DNA of 64,000 nucleotides from Pseudothauera hydrothermalis (lineage in GTDB: Bacteria; Pseudomonadota; Gammaproteobacteria; Burkholderiales; Rhodocyclaceae), in contig NZ_CP029331.1 in assembly GCF_003345255.1 (NCBI RefSeq), forward strand, positions 372,001 through 436,000. The letters are read 5' to 3'. A program made the translations under genes and the position numbers. Of the stretch, positions 37,994-47,881 are shown piece by piece (the stretch's first letter is position 1; every line of letters begins with the position of its first letter). A model generated the notes under the pieces. That model ran no database searches, was not told the origin of the DNA, and was given only the letters and a program-made list of their open reading frames with translations.

Positions 37994-38188
37994 ATGGAAG
38001 AAGAACTCACCCAGCTCGAAAATCGCATCGAGCAAATCGCGACCCTGTGCGAGGGGCTCAAGGCCGAAAACCGCGCGCTGCGCAGCCGGCTGACCCAGCT
38101 TGAGTCGGACAACCGCGCTCAGGCCGACAAGCTTCGTTTAGCCACCGAAAAACTCGAAGCCTTGCTGGCCCGGCTGCCGCAGGCTTGA
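37994..38188 (+). CDS. ZapB-like coiled-coil protein (TIGR02449 family)
   Basis: A 64-residue protein that is almost entirely a predicted coiled coil: EEELTQLENRIEQIATLC, then heptads through LRSRLTQLESDNRAQAD. This TIGR02449-type protein is regularly encoded just before zapA and the 6S RNA gene. By analogy with ZapB it may stabilise the FtsZ ring through ZapA. It ends 23 bases before zapA. Confidence 0.8.
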   Translation: MEEELTQLENRIEQIATLCEGLKAENRALRSRLTQLESDNRAQADKLRLATEKLEALLARLPQA

Positions 38189-38211
38189 CCCCAAAAAAGA
38201 GAGGGCTGGAC

Positions 38212-38508
38212 ATGGAAACGCTCGACATCAAGTTGCTGGGCAAAGAATACCGGGTGTCCTGCAAGCCGGAAGAGCGCGAAGGGCTGCTCGCTGCGGTGAC
38301 GTTTCTGGATGACAAGTTTGCCGAGCTGGCGCGCAAGACCGGCTCGTCCGGCGAGCGTCTGGTGGTGATGACGGCGCTCAACATCGTGCATGACTTTTTT
38401 CAGCAGCAACGCAGCGGAGGGTTTGACATGGCCGCTGCCAAGCGTAGAATCGGGCTCATGTCGGCACGCTTGGATGGGGTGCTCGCCCAGCAGGAAAAGC
38501 TGTTCTGA
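38212..38508 (+). CDS. zapA: Cell division protein ZapA
   Basis: A 98-residue FtsZ-ring-associated protein. The globular N-terminal part (METLDIKLLGKEYRVSC, LLAAVTFLDDKFAELAR) and the coiled-coil C-terminal helix match ZapA. The ATG at 38212 has GAGAGGG six bases upstream; a TTG nine codons earlier overlaps the previous gene and has no such site. It lies directly before the 6S RNA gene. Confidence 0.92.
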   Translation: METLDIKLLGKEYRVSCKPEEREGLLAAVTFLDDKFAELARKTGSSGERLVVMTALNIVHDFFQQQRSGGFDMAAAKRRIGLMSARLDGVLAQQEKLF

Positions 38509-38529
38509 GCCGCCTTCAAGGCGGAAAAA

Positions 38530-38712
38530 GTGCCGCAGGATCAATCCCCTGCAGTGTTCGTCGAAGTCGTAGATTCCTTGAACCAATAGTCGAGAGACTT
38601 GGTTGCTGACCTGAAGGCCGCGGTGTGCATGCCCCGTTAGGGGAAGCCTGAAGCGGTGGGAGTGCGACCACCCTGAACCCTAGGTTCAGGATGCCCGGCG
38701 GAGACGGCACAG
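38530..38712 (+). ncRNA. ssrS: 6S RNA
   Basis: About 183 bases downstream of zapA, the usual ssrS position. The ends pair (GTGCCG at 38530-38535 with CGGCAC at 38705-38710). The interior shows conserved 6S segments: GTGTTCGTCGAAG early on, GGTGTGCATGCCCCG and AAGCCTGAAGCGG in the centre, and CCTGAACCCTAGGTTCAGG near the 3' side, close to the E. coli sequence order. 6S RNA binds the housekeeping RNA polymerase by mimicking an open promoter. Exact ends are approximate. Confidence 0.88.
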
Positions 38713-38730
38713 GCGGGGGGCCAAACAGAA

Positions 38731-38758
38731 GGCGCAACGCGTAAGGGTTGCGCCTTTT
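38731..38758 (+). terminator. Intrinsic terminator after 6S RNA
   Basis: GGCGCAAC/GTTGCGCC (38731-38738, 38747-38754) form an 8-bp stem with an 8-base loop, followed by TTTT. It follows the 6S RNA by about 20 bases. Confidence 0.88.
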
Positions 38759-38763
38759 CGCGT

Positions 38764-39216
38764 CTACGGCGCCTGCGGGCGGCGGGTATTCTGCTGCGCA
38801 GCGGGCGCTTGCGGCGGTGCGCTGCAGGCGTACAGGCGGATGCTGGTCCCATGTTCCGGCGCGGGCGAAAGACCGGGCAGGTAATCGGCCAGCGGGCGGC
38901 AGCCGGCAGGCAGGCACAGCTCATAGCCGGCAGTGTAGTGGCTGTGGGCAAGCTCGACTTCGGCCATGTCGCGGCCCACCGGGTAGTGCCAGACACCGTC
39001 GATTAGCCGGGCACCTTCTGCGGGCTCCATGCCGGCACCGGAGCCGCGGATGCGGCCTTCGACCAGCCGCAGCACCGGTGTGCGCGCATCGTCGATGCGC
39101 ACCTGCCAGTTCTCTTCCCAGCGGACTTTCTCGATCGAATGTGTCCAGCGCAGGGTGAATTCCTGGGTGGCGATGAAGGCCGTCAGCACGCCGCTGGCCA
39201 GGCACAGCCCGATCAT
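38764..39216 (-). CDS. DUF1850-family protein of the TAXI-TRAP transporter operon
   Basis: A 150-residue protein with an N-terminal signal or anchor (MIGLCLASGVLTAFIATQEF). The domain contains LRWTHSIEKVRWEENWQV and ELAHSHYTAGYELCL, the DUF1850 signature. DUF1850 genes commonly accompany fused TRAP permeases of the TAXI class and may help substrate capture. It overlaps the permease stop by ATGA. Confidence 0.88.
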   Translation of the reverse strand: MIGLCLASGVLTAFIATQEFTLRWTHSIEKVRWEENWQVRIDDARTPVLRLVEGRIRGSGAGMEPAEGARLIDGVWHYPVGRDMAEVELAHSHYTAGYELCLPAGCRPLADYLPGLSPAPEHGTSIRLYACSAPPQAPAAQQNTRRPQAP

Positions 39217-41255
39217 GCGGGTGCGCCGGCCCGTCGCTTCTGCCAGATCAGCACGCCAAGCAGCAGCGCGGTGCTGATCAGGCCGATCTCGTCGGTGATC
39301 GGCAAAGCAGCCACCAGGCATAACGCCGATAGGAAAGCCCAGATGCGCAGCGGCCAACTAACCGGCTGCCACAGATAGCCGATTGCAGCCACGCCCCACA
39401 GGCCGATGGCCACCAGGGCCTTGAACACGATCCATGCCACCGCCGCGGCGTCGGGGTCGCCCTGCAGCATCAGTTCGGGGGCATACACCGCCATATAGGG
39501 CACGACAAAGCCGGCCAACGCCACACGCACCGCCTGCACCCCGATGCGCATGCCGGACACCCCGGCAATCGGCGCCGCGGCAAAGGCGGCCAGGGCCACC
39601 GGCGGGGTAAGGTCGGCGAGGATGCCGAAATAGAACACAAACATATGGCTGACGATCAGCGGCACGCCCAGTTCCAGCAGCGCCGGTGCCGCGAGCGAGC
39701 TGGTGATGATGTAGTTGGGGATGGTGGGAATGCCCATGCCCAGCAGCAGGCAGACCAGCATGGTGAGCATCAACGACAGCAGCAGGTTGTCCCGTCCGAG
39801 CGAAATGATGGCGTTGGCGAAGGTGGTGGCCGCACCGGTCAGCGTCAGCACGCCAATGATCACCCCGACCAGGGCGCAGGCCACGCCGACCGGTAGCGCA
39901 TGGCGCGCGCCATCGGCCAGGGCGTTGGCGGCCAGGCGCAAGGTGCTGCGTCCGCCCTGGATGAACAGGCACAGCGCCACGAGCGCGGCAATGAGCAGCA
40001 GGATTGCGGTAATACCCCATTTGAAGAAACCCGCGCACAGGATGCCCAGCGCGATCCAGAAGGCGGCGCGCAGGGCATTGCCGGTAAGGCGCAGGGCCAC
40101 GGCGGCGCCGAGGATCAGCACCGCGGTGAGCGCCAGGCCGACCATGCCGGAGAACAGCGGGGTGTAGCCCGAGAACAGCAGGCCGACCAGCACTGCCAGC
40201 GGCAGCAACAAGTACCAGTGCCGCCTTACCGCGGCCCAAGGGTCGGGACATTCGTCCTTGGGGATGCCGTGCAGGCCGGCGCGACCGGCTTCCAGGTGCA
40301 CCATCCAGAAGGCGGTCACAAAGTACAGCACCGCCGGAATGATGGCCGCTTTGACGATTTCCACATAGTCCACGCCTATGGTCTCGGCCATGATGAAGGC
40401 TACCGCGCCCATCACCGGCGGCATGATTTGCCCGCCCATGCTGGAGGTGGCCTCCACGCCGCCGGCGAACTCGGGCCGGTAGCCGAAGCGCTTCATCAGC
40501 GGGATGGTGAACTGCCCGGTGGTGACCACGTTGGCCACCCCGGAGCCGTTGATCGTGCCCATCAGCCCGGAGGTCACCACCGATACCTTGGCGGGGCCGC
40601 CGCGGGTATGACCGACGGTGCCGAGCGCAAAATCGGTAAAGAGCCGGATCATGCCGGCTTGTTCGAGAAAGGCGCCGAACAGGATGAACAAAAAGATGTA
40701 GGTGGCGCTGACATAGGTCGGAATGCCGTAGATGCCTTCGGTGCCAAAGGTCAGGTGTTCGATCAATTGCGCAAAGCTGTAGCCGCGGTGGGCGAGCTCC
40801 CCGGGCAGGTATTGGCCGAACAGCGCATAGGCAAAAAAAACTGCGCAGATCAGTGGCAGGGCGGGGCCCATGATCCGGCGCGCCGCTTCGAATACCAGCA
40901 GCAGTGTGAGGGTGCCGACGACGATATCGAGCGGAGTCGGATCGCCGGCGCGCACGATCAGCTCGGCCTCGAAAATCCAGTGATAAAAGGCCAGGCCGAA
41001 GGCAATGAGCCCCACCGGCCAGGCCAGCGCAGGCACTTGGCGGCGCGGCAGCCAGTTCTGCAACAGCGCAAAACTCATCAGCAACATGAAGCCGACATGG
41101 ATCGCCCGCACCACCTGGGATGACAGCGGGTGATAGGCCGCGACGATGATCTGGTAAGCGGAAAAGGCGATGGCAATCAGGAACAGGGCACGGCCCTGAA
41201 CACCCTTGTCCCAACCGAACGGGACCACAGCGGCGTCATGCGAACGGCTCGTCAT
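39213..41255 (-). CDS. TRAP transporter permease, fused 4TM/12TM type (TAXI class)
   Basis: A 680-residue fused DctQ-DctM-like membrane protein. The small 4-helix part covers about 20-140, and the large 12-helix domain contains SGLMGTINGSGVANVVTTG and the GMGIPTIPNYII motif typical of TRAP large subunits. It uses a Na+ or proton gradient to import organic acids bound by the TAXI receptor. GGAG lies about eleven bases before ATG 41255. The operon context (CoA-transferase, glutaryl-CoA dehydrogenase) suggests glutarate or a similar dicarboxylate. Confidence 0.94.
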   Translation of the reverse strand: MTSRSHDAAVVPFGWDKGVQGRALFLIAIAFSAYQIIVAAYHPLSSQVVRAIHVGFMLLMSFALLQNWLPRRQVPALAWPVGLIAFGLAFYHWIFEAELIVRAGDPTPLDIVVGTLTLLLVFEAARRIMGPALPLICAVFFAYALFGQYLPGELAHRGYSFAQLIEHLTFGTEGIYGIPTYVSATYIFLFILFGAFLEQAGMIRLFTDFALGTVGHTRGGPAKVSVVTSGLMGTINGSGVANVVTTGQFTIPLMKRFGYRPEFAGGVEATSSMGGQIMPPVMGAVAFIMAETIGVDYVEIVKAAIIPAVLYFVTAFWMVHLEAGRAGLHGIPKDECPDPWAAVRRHWYLLLPLAVLVGLLFSGYTPLFSGMVGLALTAVLILGAAVALRLTGNALRAAFWIALGILCAGFFKWGITAILLLIAALVALCLFIQGGRSTLRLAANALADGARHALPVGVACALVGVIIGVLTLTGAATTFANAIISLGRDNLLLSLMLTMLVCLLLGMGIPTIPNYIITSSLAAPALLELGVPLIVSHMFVFYFGILADLTPPVALAAFAAAPIAGVSGMRIGVQAVRVALAGFVVPYMAVYAPELMLQGDPDAAAVAWIVFKALVAIGLWGVAAIGYLWQPVSWPLRIWAFLSALCLVAALPITDEIGLISTALLLGVLIWQKRRAGAPA

Positions 41256-41430
41256 GAATGACAGCTCCGGTGCCGCAGTGTGCGGCGGCAGTCATAACAC
41301 AAAAGATGCCGGCGCGCGCAGCTGAAGTTGGCGCCTCATGCAGTCGCGGAGGTGACGCACCGGCGGGTGGTTGTCATGCGCACTGCGCCCGGCGCCCCGA
41401 CCGTTTGGCGAGGCACTACGGGCGGCGGGC

Positions 41431-42378
41431 TTACTTCAGCAGGCCGGCTTCGCGGTAGTAGCGCTCCGCGCCCGGGTGCAGCGGCAGCGGCAGGTTGTCG
41501 GCCGCGCCTTCCGGTTTGATGGCCTTGGCTGCGGCATGTGCGGCCACCAACTGGTCCAGATGCTCGAACATTGACTTGGTCATGCGATAGACCACGTCTT
41601 CCGGCACGCCGGCATGGGTGACCAGAATATTGCGCACGCCGGCGGTGGGCACGTCGGTGGTTTGGCCTTCATAGGTGTTGGCCGGAATGACCACCGGCTG
41701 GTAGGCAGCATCGCCGATTTTGGCCACGACTTCGGGCGGCACCGGGATCACCACGATCTTGACCGCATTGGCGAGGTCACGGATGGACGCCACACCCAGG
41801 CCGGCCGACTGCAAGGTGGCGTCGAGCTGGCGGTTTTTGATCAACTCCACCGATTCGCCAAACGGCAGGTATTCGACCTTGCCCAGATCGGCATAAGACA
41901 TGCCGGCCGCTTTGAAGATGGCGCGGGCGTTCAGTTCGGTGCCCGAACGCGGCGCGCCCACCGACACCCGCTTGCCCTTGAGATCGGCCAGCGAGGCGAT
42001 GCCTGAATCGGCGGCGGCGACGATTTGGATGTAATTGGTGTAAATGCCGGCAAGACCGCGCAGCTTGTCGAGCTTGGTCTTGAAGCCGGCTTCCTCGTTA
42101 CCGGTCCAGGCGTCAGAGACTGCATCGCCCAGCGAAAAGCCCACTTCGCCGCGGCCGGCCTGCAGCAGGTTCAGGTTTTCTGCGCTGGCCTTGGTCGATT
42201 GCACGCTGGTGCGCGCGTTGGGAATGTTGTCGGCGTAAATTTTGGACAGCGCCACGCCCAGTGGGTAATACACGCCGCTGGTGCCACCGGTGAGCACGGT
42301 AATGAACTGCTGCTGAGCGTGCGCCGCGCCGGCGGCGATCAGCGCGGCGGCAAGGCCAAGGGTCCGAAGCAATTTCAT
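41431..42378 (-). CDS. TAXI-family TRAP solute-binding protein
   Basis: A 315-residue periplasmic receptor. Signal peptide MKLLRTLGLAAALIAAGAAHA. The TAXI signature is FITVLTGGTSGVYYPLG, followed by STKASAENLNLLQAGRGEVGF and the KGKRVSVGAPRSGTELNARAI stretch. Binds the substrate imported by the neighbouring fused permease. AAGGAG is eight bases before the ATG. It lies between the permease and the CoA-transferase genes. Confidence 0.95.
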   Translation of the reverse strand: MKLLRTLGLAAALIAAGAAHAQQQFITVLTGGTSGVYYPLGVALSKIYADNIPNARTSVQSTKASAENLNLLQAGRGEVGFSLGDAVSDAWTGNEEAGFKTKLDKLRGLAGIYTNYIQIVAAADSGIASLADLKGKRVSVGAPRSGTELNARAIFKAAGMSYADLGKVEYLPFGESVELIKNRQLDATLQSAGLGVASIRDLANAVKIVVIPVPPEVVAKIGDAAYQPVVIPANTYEGQTTDVPTAGVRNILVTHAGVPEDVVYRMTKSMFEHLDQLVAAHAAAKAIKPEGAADNLPLPLHPGAERYYREAGLLK

Positions 42379-42428
42379 GGTTTGTCTCCTTCCTGGTTGA
42401 TCAAGCGAGTTGTTCTATTTGGTCAGGG

Positions 42429-42451
42429 CGACCGCGGCGCCGGCGCGGTCG
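42429..42451. repeat. Strong GC stem-loop between CoA-transferase and TAXI receptor genes
   Basis: CGACCGCG/CGCGGTCG (8 bp, 42429-42436 and 42444-42451) with a 7-base loop. No T-run follows on the minus strand. It may attenuate transcription or stabilise the 3' end of the upstream gcdH-CoA-transferase mRNA. Confidence 0.6.
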
Positions 42452-42519
42452 TCTTCAGTGTGGACACTTTGCCCGCCCGGGGCAATGACTGCCATCGGTG
42501 TTTGTCCGCACCGCTGTTT

Positions 42520-43713
42520 TCATCCGATGATGCCGGCTGCGCGCAGCGTGGCAAGCCGCTCATCGCTCATGCCGGCCAGTGTGCCGAGCACTGCCGCGGT
42601 ATCTTCGCCGACCCTCGGCGGTGCTTTGCGGTATGCGGGCGGCGTGGCCGACAAATGCAGGGGGGTGGCGACCTGCGGAATGCCGTCTATCTCGGTGCGC
42701 ATGCCGCGATGGACGATCTGCGGATCGGCAAACACACGCGCCAGGTCGTTGATCGGCCCGCCCGGAACGCCGGCTTCTTGCAGCGCGGCCACCCATTCGT
42801 CGGTGGTCTTCATCACCGTGGTCTGGCGCAGTAGCGCAATCAGCGTGTCGCGGTGGGCAACGCGTGCTGCGTTGGTGGCAAAACGCGCGTCGGTGGCCCA
42901 TTCCGGGCGGCCGGCAAGCTGGCAGAAGGCGGCCCACTGGCGGTCGTTACCAATGGTCAGCACGATATCGCCGTCTGCGGTCGGGAAAGCCTGATACGGC
43001 ACGATATTGGGGTGGGCGTTGCCCATGCGCTGCGGCGCTTTGCCCGAGACCAGGTAGTTCATCGCCTGGTTGGCCAGACAGGCGACCTGCACGTCGAAGA
43101 GCGCCAAGTCGATGTACTGGCCGCGGCCGGTGCGTTCGCGGTAGGCCAGCGCGGCAAGGATGCCGACCGTGGCGTACAACCCGGTGAGGATGTCGGTGAG
43201 CGCCACGCCCACCTTTTGTGGCGGGCCGTCCGCTTCGCCGGTGATGCTCATCAGCCCGCCCATGGCCTGAAGCAAAAAATCGTAGCCGGGGCGTTCGGCG
43301 TAAGGGCCGTCCTGACCGAAGCCGGTGATCGAGCAATACACCAGGCGGGGGTTCAGCTCGCGCAGGCTGGCGTAGTCCAGGCCGTACTTGGCCAGCCCGC
43401 CGACCTTGTAGTTTTCCACCAGCACGTCGGCCTCGCGTGCCAGTTCGCGCACCAGGGCCTGGCCTTCGGGGTGGGTGATGTCGATCGCCACCGAGCGCTT
43501 GTTGCGGTTGGTGGCCAGATAATAGGCCGCTTCGCGCCGGGCACCGGCTTCGAACCACGGCGGGCCCCAGGCGCGGGTGTCGTCGCCGGTGCCGGGACGC
43601 TCGACCTTGATCACTTCGGCGCCCAGATCGCCCAGCAACTGCGTGGCCCAAGGACCGGCCAGCACGCGCGACAGGTCGAGCACCTTCAGATGGGAAAGCG
43701 CGCCGGCGTTCAT
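42520..43713 (-). CDS. Class III (CaiB/BaiF) acyl-CoA transferase, probably for glutarate
   Basis: A 397-residue CoA-transferase. N-terminal LKVLDLSRVLAGPWATQLLGDLGAEVIKVE is diagnostic, as are YYLATNRNKRSVAID and RPGYDFLLQAMGGLMSITG, where Asp145 is the likely catalytic residue. It moves CoA from succinyl-CoA or another donor to a carboxylic acid. It starts two bases after gcdH, so glutarate to glutaryl-CoA is the best guess. The ATG at 43713 is chosen; a TTG three codons upstream falls within the gcdH end. Confidence 0.88.
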   Translation of the reverse strand: MNAGALSHLKVLDLSRVLAGPWATQLLGDLGAEVIKVERPGTGDDTRAWGPPWFEAGARREAAYYLATNRNKRSVAIDITHPEGQALVRELAREADVLVENYKVGGLAKYGLDYASLRELNPRLVYCSITGFGQDGPYAERPGYDFLLQAMGGLMSITGEADGPPQKVGVALTDILTGLYATVGILAALAYRERTGRGQYIDLALFDVQVACLANQAMNYLVSGKAPQRMGNAHPNIVPYQAFPTADGDIVLTIGNDRQWAAFCQLAGRPEWATDARFATNAARVAHRDTLIALLRQTTVMKTTDEWVAALQEAGVPGGPINDLARVFADPQIVHRGMRTEIDGIPQVATPLHLSATPPAYRKAPPRVGEDTAAVLGTLAGMSDERLATLRAAGIIG

Positions 43714-43715
43714 GC

Positions 43716-44897
43716 TCAGCAAAACGCCTGGATGCCGGTCTGCGCGCGCCCGAGGATCAGCGCGTGGATGTCGTGGGTGCCCTCGTAGGTGTTGACCACT
43801 TCCAGGTTCACCAGGTGGCGGGCGACGCCGAATTCATCGGAGATGCCGTTGCCGCCCATCATGTCGCGCGCAAGGCGCGCAATGTCGAGCGCCTTGCCGC
43901 AGGAGTTGCGCTTCATGATGCTGGTGATTTCCACCGCGGCGGTGCCCTCGTCCTTCATGCGGCCCAGGCGCAGGCAGCCTTGCAGACCGAGGGTGATTTC
44001 GGTCTGCATGTCGGCGAGTTTTTTCTGAATGAGTTGGTTGGCGGCCAGCGGCCGGCCGAACTGCTTGCGGTCGAGCACATACTGGCGGGCGGTGTGCCAG
44101 CAGAACTCGGCCGCGCCCAGCGCGCCCCAGGCGATGCCGTAGCGCGCCGAGTTGAGACAGGTAAATGGCCCTTTGAGTCCGCGCACATCCGGAAAGGCGT
44201 TTTCATCCGGACAGAACACGTTGTCCATGACGATCTCGCCGGTGATCGAGGTGCGCAGGCCCACCTTGCCGTGGATGGCTGGCGCGGACAGACCCTGCCA
44301 GCCTTTTTCCAGCACGAAACCGCGGATGCGGTCTTCTTCGTCCTTGGCCCAGACCACGAAAACATCCGCAATCGGGCTGTTGGTGATCCACATTTTGGCG
44401 CCGTTGAGCAGCCAGCCGCCGTCGACTTTCTTGGCGCGGCTGACCATCGAGGCCGGATCGGAGCCATGGTCAGGCTCGGTCAATCCAAAGCAGCCGATCC
44501 ATTTACCGGTTGCCAGTTTCGGCAGGTACTTGCGGCGGGTCGGCTCGTTACCGAACTCGAAGATCGGCACCATGACCAGCGAGCTTTGTACGCTCATCAT
44601 CGAGCGGTAGCCCGAGTCCACCCTTTCCACCTCGCGGGCGATCAGACCGTAGCTCACGTAGTTCAGCCCGGCGCCGCCGTATTCCTCGGGGATGGTGGGG
44701 CCGAGCAGGCCGAGTTCTCCCATTTCGCGGAAGATGCTCGGGTCGGTGCGCTCATGGCGGAATGCCTCGGTGACGCGCGGCATGAGTTTTTCCTGCGCAT
44801 AGGCGCGCGCGGTGGCAGCCACCATGCGCTCTTCTTCAGTGAGCTGCTGGTCGAGCAGCAGCGGGTCGTCCCAGTGAAAGGAAGGATTGCCGGCCAT
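43716..44897 (-). CDS. gcdH: Glutaryl-CoA dehydrogenase
   Basis: A 393-residue FAD enzyme that oxidises and decarboxylates glutaryl-CoA to crotonyl-CoA. The N-terminus [18 protein letters not shown] is typical of GcdH. Further marks are [49 protein letters not shown] with catalytic Glu372, and a conserved Arg in [15 protein letters not shown]. Start ATG 44897. Immediately upstream are a perfect palindromic operator and the divergent IclR gene, so induction by the pathway substrate is likely. Confidence 0.96.
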   Translation of the reverse strand: MAGNPSFHWDDPLLLDQQLTEEERMVAATARAYAQEKLMPRVTEAFRHERTDPSIFREMGELGLLGPTIPEEYGGAGLNYVSYGLIAREVERVDSGYRSMMSVQSSLVMVPIFEFGNEPTRRKYLPKLATGKWIGCFGLTEPDHGSDPASMVSRAKKVDGGWLLNGAKMWITNSPIADVFVVWAKDEEDRIRGFVLEKGWQGLSAPAIHGKVGLRTSITGEIVMDNVFCPDENAFPDVRGLKGPFTCLNSARYGIAWGALGAAEFCWHTARQYVLDRKQFGRPLAANQLIQKKLADMQTEITLGLQGCLRLGRMKDEGTAAVEITSIMKRNSCGKALDIARLARDMMGGNGISDEFGVARHLVNLEVVNTYEGTHDIHALILGRAQTGIQAFC

Positions 44898-44913
44898 GTG
44901 TTTGCCCCGTTTT

Positions 44914-44936
44914 ATTGTTCTGCAATGCAGAACAAT
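44914..44936. promoter_or_regulatory. IclR operator 1, upstream of gcdH
   Basis: A perfect palindrome of 11-bp arms (ATTGTTCTGCA and TGCAGAACAAT) around a single central A. It lies 17 bases before the gcdH ATG, beyond a candidate -10 (TAATAG on the minus strand), where a repressor would block transcription. Confidence 0.8.
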
Positions 44937-45028
44937 GTTTTGCATTCGTGCTATTATCCTGACAAATTCTAGTTGAAAATGGAAGCGTTTTTGGCTGAAA
45001 CGCTGCCGGAAACCTATTGAAAAGACTT

Positions 45029-45051
45029 TATGTTCCGCCATGCAGAATAAT
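45029..45051. promoter_or_regulatory. IclR operator 2, overlapping the iclR start codon
   Basis: Matches operator 1 at 18 of 23 positions, with the GTTC...GCAGAA core kept. It covers the ATG of the iclR gene, suggesting autoregulation. Confidence 0.7.
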
Positions 45052-45855
45052 GACTCTGGGTCGCCCCTGCTGGATGGACTCGTTCAAGCGGCCGCAGGCG
45101 ATCGCCAGTTCGTCACCGCGCTGGCGCGCGGGCTGGAGGTTTTGCGCTGCTTTTCCACGCAGACCCGACTGTTATCCAATGGCGAGCTGGCAGCACGCAC
45201 CGGGCTGGCCAAGTCCACGGTGTCGCGGCTGACCCATACCCTGGTGCAATTGGGTTACTTGAAGGCCGACGAGGCGTCCGGGCGTTACCGGGTGACGCCT
45301 GCGGTGCTGGCGCTCGGTCATGCGGCGCTCGCCAACGTGACCGTGCGCGAAATCGCCCGCCCGTTGATGCAGGATCTGGCCGAGTATGCGCAGGCCCTGG
45401 TGTCGCTCGCTACCCGCGAGCGGCTCAACATGATTTACCTGGAAAACTGCCGACCGCGTTCGTTGGTGACCCTCAAGGTGAGCACCGGCATGCAATTGCC
45501 GCTGGCCACCACGTCGATCGGACGGGCCTTCTTGTGTGCGCTGCCGGTGGCCGAACGGGACTTTCTGCTGGAACAGATACGCCGACGCGATCCGCAGGGC
45601 TGGCCTTTGCTTGCCGAGGGCGTGGCGCAGGCCGAAGAACAATACCGCGCCCACGGCTATTGCACTTCGCTGGGAGACTGGAACCGTGAAACCCATGCGG
45701 TGGCCGTGCCGTTGTTTTGTCCGGATTACGACCTTCTGGCGTTGTCGGTCAGCGGCCCGGCCTATGCGCTGACCCGCGAGCGCATCGACAAGGACCTGGG
45801 GCCGCGCCTGGTTTACCTGGCGCGCAGCATCGAGGCGGCGGCCGGACAGAGCTAA
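45040..45855 (+). CDS. IclR-family transcriptional regulator of the glutarate module
   Basis: A 271-residue regulator. The N-terminal winged helix (about 24-85) has [24 protein letters not shown] as recognition helix region (core [12 protein letters not shown]). The C-terminal effector domain contains [15 protein letters not shown] and [19 protein letters not shown]. Divergent from gcdH, with two near-identical operators. It probably represses gcdH-CoA-transferase-TRAP genes until the substrate is present. Its stop codon overlaps the convergent chemoreceptor stop (CTAA). Confidence 0.93.
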   Translation: MQNNDSGSPLLDGLVQAAAGDRQFVTALARGLEVLRCFSTQTRLLSNGELAARTGLAKSTVSRLTHTLVQLGYLKADEASGRYRVTPAVLALGHAALANVTVREIARPLMQDLAEYAQALVSLATRERLNMIYLENCRPRSLVTLKVSTGMQLPLATTSIGRAFLCALPVAERDFLLEQIRRRDPQGWPLLAEGVAQAEEQYRAHGYCTSLGDWNRETHAVAVPLFCPDYDLLALSVSGPAYALTRERIDKDLGPRLVYLARSIEAAAGQS

Positions 45856-47798
45856 GCGTCGCCACGCGCCAAAGCGCTGCCGGCGATTGTGCCGCGGACC
45901 CGGCAGTGGCCGGGTGGTTGCCCTGCGGGGTCTTCAAGGCGGAAATACGCCATCAGCTCGCGCAGTTGTTCCGCCTGGCCGCCCATTTCCTCGGCGGTGG
46001 CGGCCAGCTCCTCGGAGGCGCTGGCGCTGTGTTGAGCCGTTTGCGAAAGCTGGTTCATGGCGGTATTGATCTGGCCGATGCCGGCGGCCTGTTGGTGGGC
46101 GGCCGCGGCGATTTCCTGAACCAGCTCGGCGGTGCGACGCACATCCGGAACGATTTTCTCCAGCAAGGCGCCGGCGCGCGTGGCGGTGTCCACGCTGGTT
46201 GAGGCCAGCGTGGAAATCTCTTGCGCGGCGGCTTGGCTGCGTTCGGCCAGTTTGCGCACTTCGGCGGCCACCACCGCAAAGCCGCGACCGGCCTCGCCGG
46301 CGCGCGCGGCTTCAATGGCGGCGTTCAAAGCCAGTAAATTGGTTTGGTAGGCAATATCATCCACGATGCCGATGCGCTCGGCGATCTGCTGCATGGCACT
46401 GACCGTAGCGCGTACTGCTTGGCCGCCTTCCTCGGCCTCTTGGGCGGTGAGTGTGGCCAGCGTGTCGGTGGTGCGTGCGTTTTCGCTGGTGTGATCGATG
46501 CTTGCGGAAATCTCTTCGATGCTTGCGCTGGTTTCCTCCACGCTGGCGGCTTGTTCGCTGGCGCTTTGCGAGAGAGTTTGCGCGGTGCCGCTGATCTGCC
46601 CGCTGGCGTCGGCAAGCTGGTCGGCGGCGGCGCGGATTTCGCCGATTGTGTGCGCCAGGCGCTCGACGATGTGGCGCATTGACTGCAAGAGCTGGCCGAC
46701 TTCGTCCATGCGTTCGACCTCGATGCGCTCGCTCAGGTTGCCTGCGGCGATGCGCTCGGCCGAGGCGACCGCGCAGCGCAAGGAGACGATGATGCCGCGC
46801 ACCACGAAGGCAAACCACAGCGCAATGGCCAAGCTGGCTGCGGTGAGGCTGGCGGCAACCCACAGATCGACTTTTGCTTCGGCGGCCAAGCTGTCGACCA
46901 GGCTGGCGAGTTCGGCCGATAGCCGATCTTCAACCGCTTTCATGTCATCGATCTTTTGGGTGATGGTGGAAAACCATACCGCCGGTTCAACCCCGAAACC
47001 GCCCGTGGCCGCGCGTTCGATGGCAATTTGGCGCATGCGCTCGACCTCTTGTGCCGCCGTGGAGGCCATTTTCTGCTCGAATAGCGTCAATGCATGCGGA
47101 CTGCCAAAGTCGCGGAAGGCGGCAAGATAAGTGTCTTGCGCGGCAACGATGGTGAGAAAGCGGCGATAGAGCGCGGCATCGAAGGCGTCGGCGGTAAAGG
47201 CGGCGTTCAAGGTGGCGCGCTCACGGCCGGCCTGTTCCTTGGCGTTGAGAAACATCACATAGCCCAGGATGGCCTGGGATACCGCATGGTGTTCGCTGAG
47301 CTGGTGAATGGTGGTGATCAGCGCCAGATAGCGCTCGATGGTGCCGGTGTAATAGCCGAAGGAGTCCGCGCCGCTGGCCGTTAGCGCGCGAATGCGGCGA
47401 CGGGTGTCGTCCAGGCGATCGAGCTGGGCGCTGGCTGCCTGCAGACTGGTGACGAAGCGGCTACCCAGCGCTTCGGCGTCCGTGTGGCCTACCAGTGCGC
47501 GCAGCTCGCTGGCCAGGCGGTCGGTGAGCGCGTGCTGGCTGGCCAGCTCACTCTGAAAGCGCTGACCGCGCGAAGCCAGAAAACCCGCCGACAAACCGCG
47601 TTCCTTCTGTAATTCATGCACCAGCGCACTGGCGCGTACCGCCACCGCCGAGAGGGTTTCGATATCGGCCAAGGTGCGCATGGTGTGCACCCGTTCCAGC
47701 ACTTGGCCGATGGCAAAGTAGAGCAATCCGCCGACCAAAAGGCCGATGGCGGCAAGCAAGCGGGTGCGGATGGAGGTGTTGCGTAGCGCCGAGAACAT
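45852..47798 (-). CDS. Methyl-accepting chemotaxis protein with a NIT sensor domain
   Basis: A 648-residue chemoreceptor. Membrane helices at about 11-31 and 325-345 flank a periplasmic all-helical NIT (nitrate/nitrite sensing) domain, marked by [21 protein letters not shown] at 58-78. HAMP follows, then the signalling domain with the conserved hairpin tip [18 protein letters not shown]. No C-terminal pentapeptide tether is present. The ATG at 47798 has GGGGAG about nine bases upstream. A sigma-28 promoter lies 84-110 bases upstream. The signal may be nitrate, nitrite or a related anion. Confidence 0.92.
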   Translation of the reverse strand: MFSALRNTSIRTRLLAAIGLLVGGLLYFAIGQVLERVHTMRTLADIETLSAVAVRASALVHELQKERGLSAGFLASRGQRFQSELASQHALTDRLASELRALVGHTDAEALGSRFVTSLQAASAQLDRLDDTRRRIRALTASGADSFGYYTGTIERYLALITTIHQLSEHHAVSQAILGYVMFLNAKEQAGRERATLNAAFTADAFDAALYRRFLTIVAAQDTYLAAFRDFGSPHALTLFEQKMASTAAQEVERMRQIAIERAATGGFGVEPAVWFSTITQKIDDMKAVEDRLSAELASLVDSLAAEAKVDLWVAASLTAASLAIALWFAFVVRGIIVSLRCAVASAERIAAGNLSERIEVERMDEVGQLLQSMRHIVERLAHTIGEIRAAADQLADASGQISGTAQTLSQSASEQAASVEETSASIEEISASIDHTSENARTTDTLATLTAQEAEEGGQAVRATVSAMQQIAERIGIVDDIAYQTNLLALNAAIEAARAGEAGRGFAVVAAEVRKLAERSQAAAQEISTLASTSVDTATRAGALLEKIVPDVRRTAELVQEIAAAAHQQAAGIGQINTAMNQLSQTAQHSASASEELAATAEEMGGQAEQLRELMAYFRLEDPAGQPPGHCRVRGTIAGSALARGDA

Positions 47799-47881
47799 GA
47801 TGGCTGATCTCCCCGGTGAATCGTGGTCGCAGTCTTGCGCCGGCCGATCGCGCAAGCGCCCCAGTATGGCAACCGACCCTT

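Noticed and set aside
42429-42451. GC hairpin as an intrinsic terminator after the CoA-transferase gene
   Set aside because: No T-run follows on the minus strand, so it is listed only as a stem-loop.
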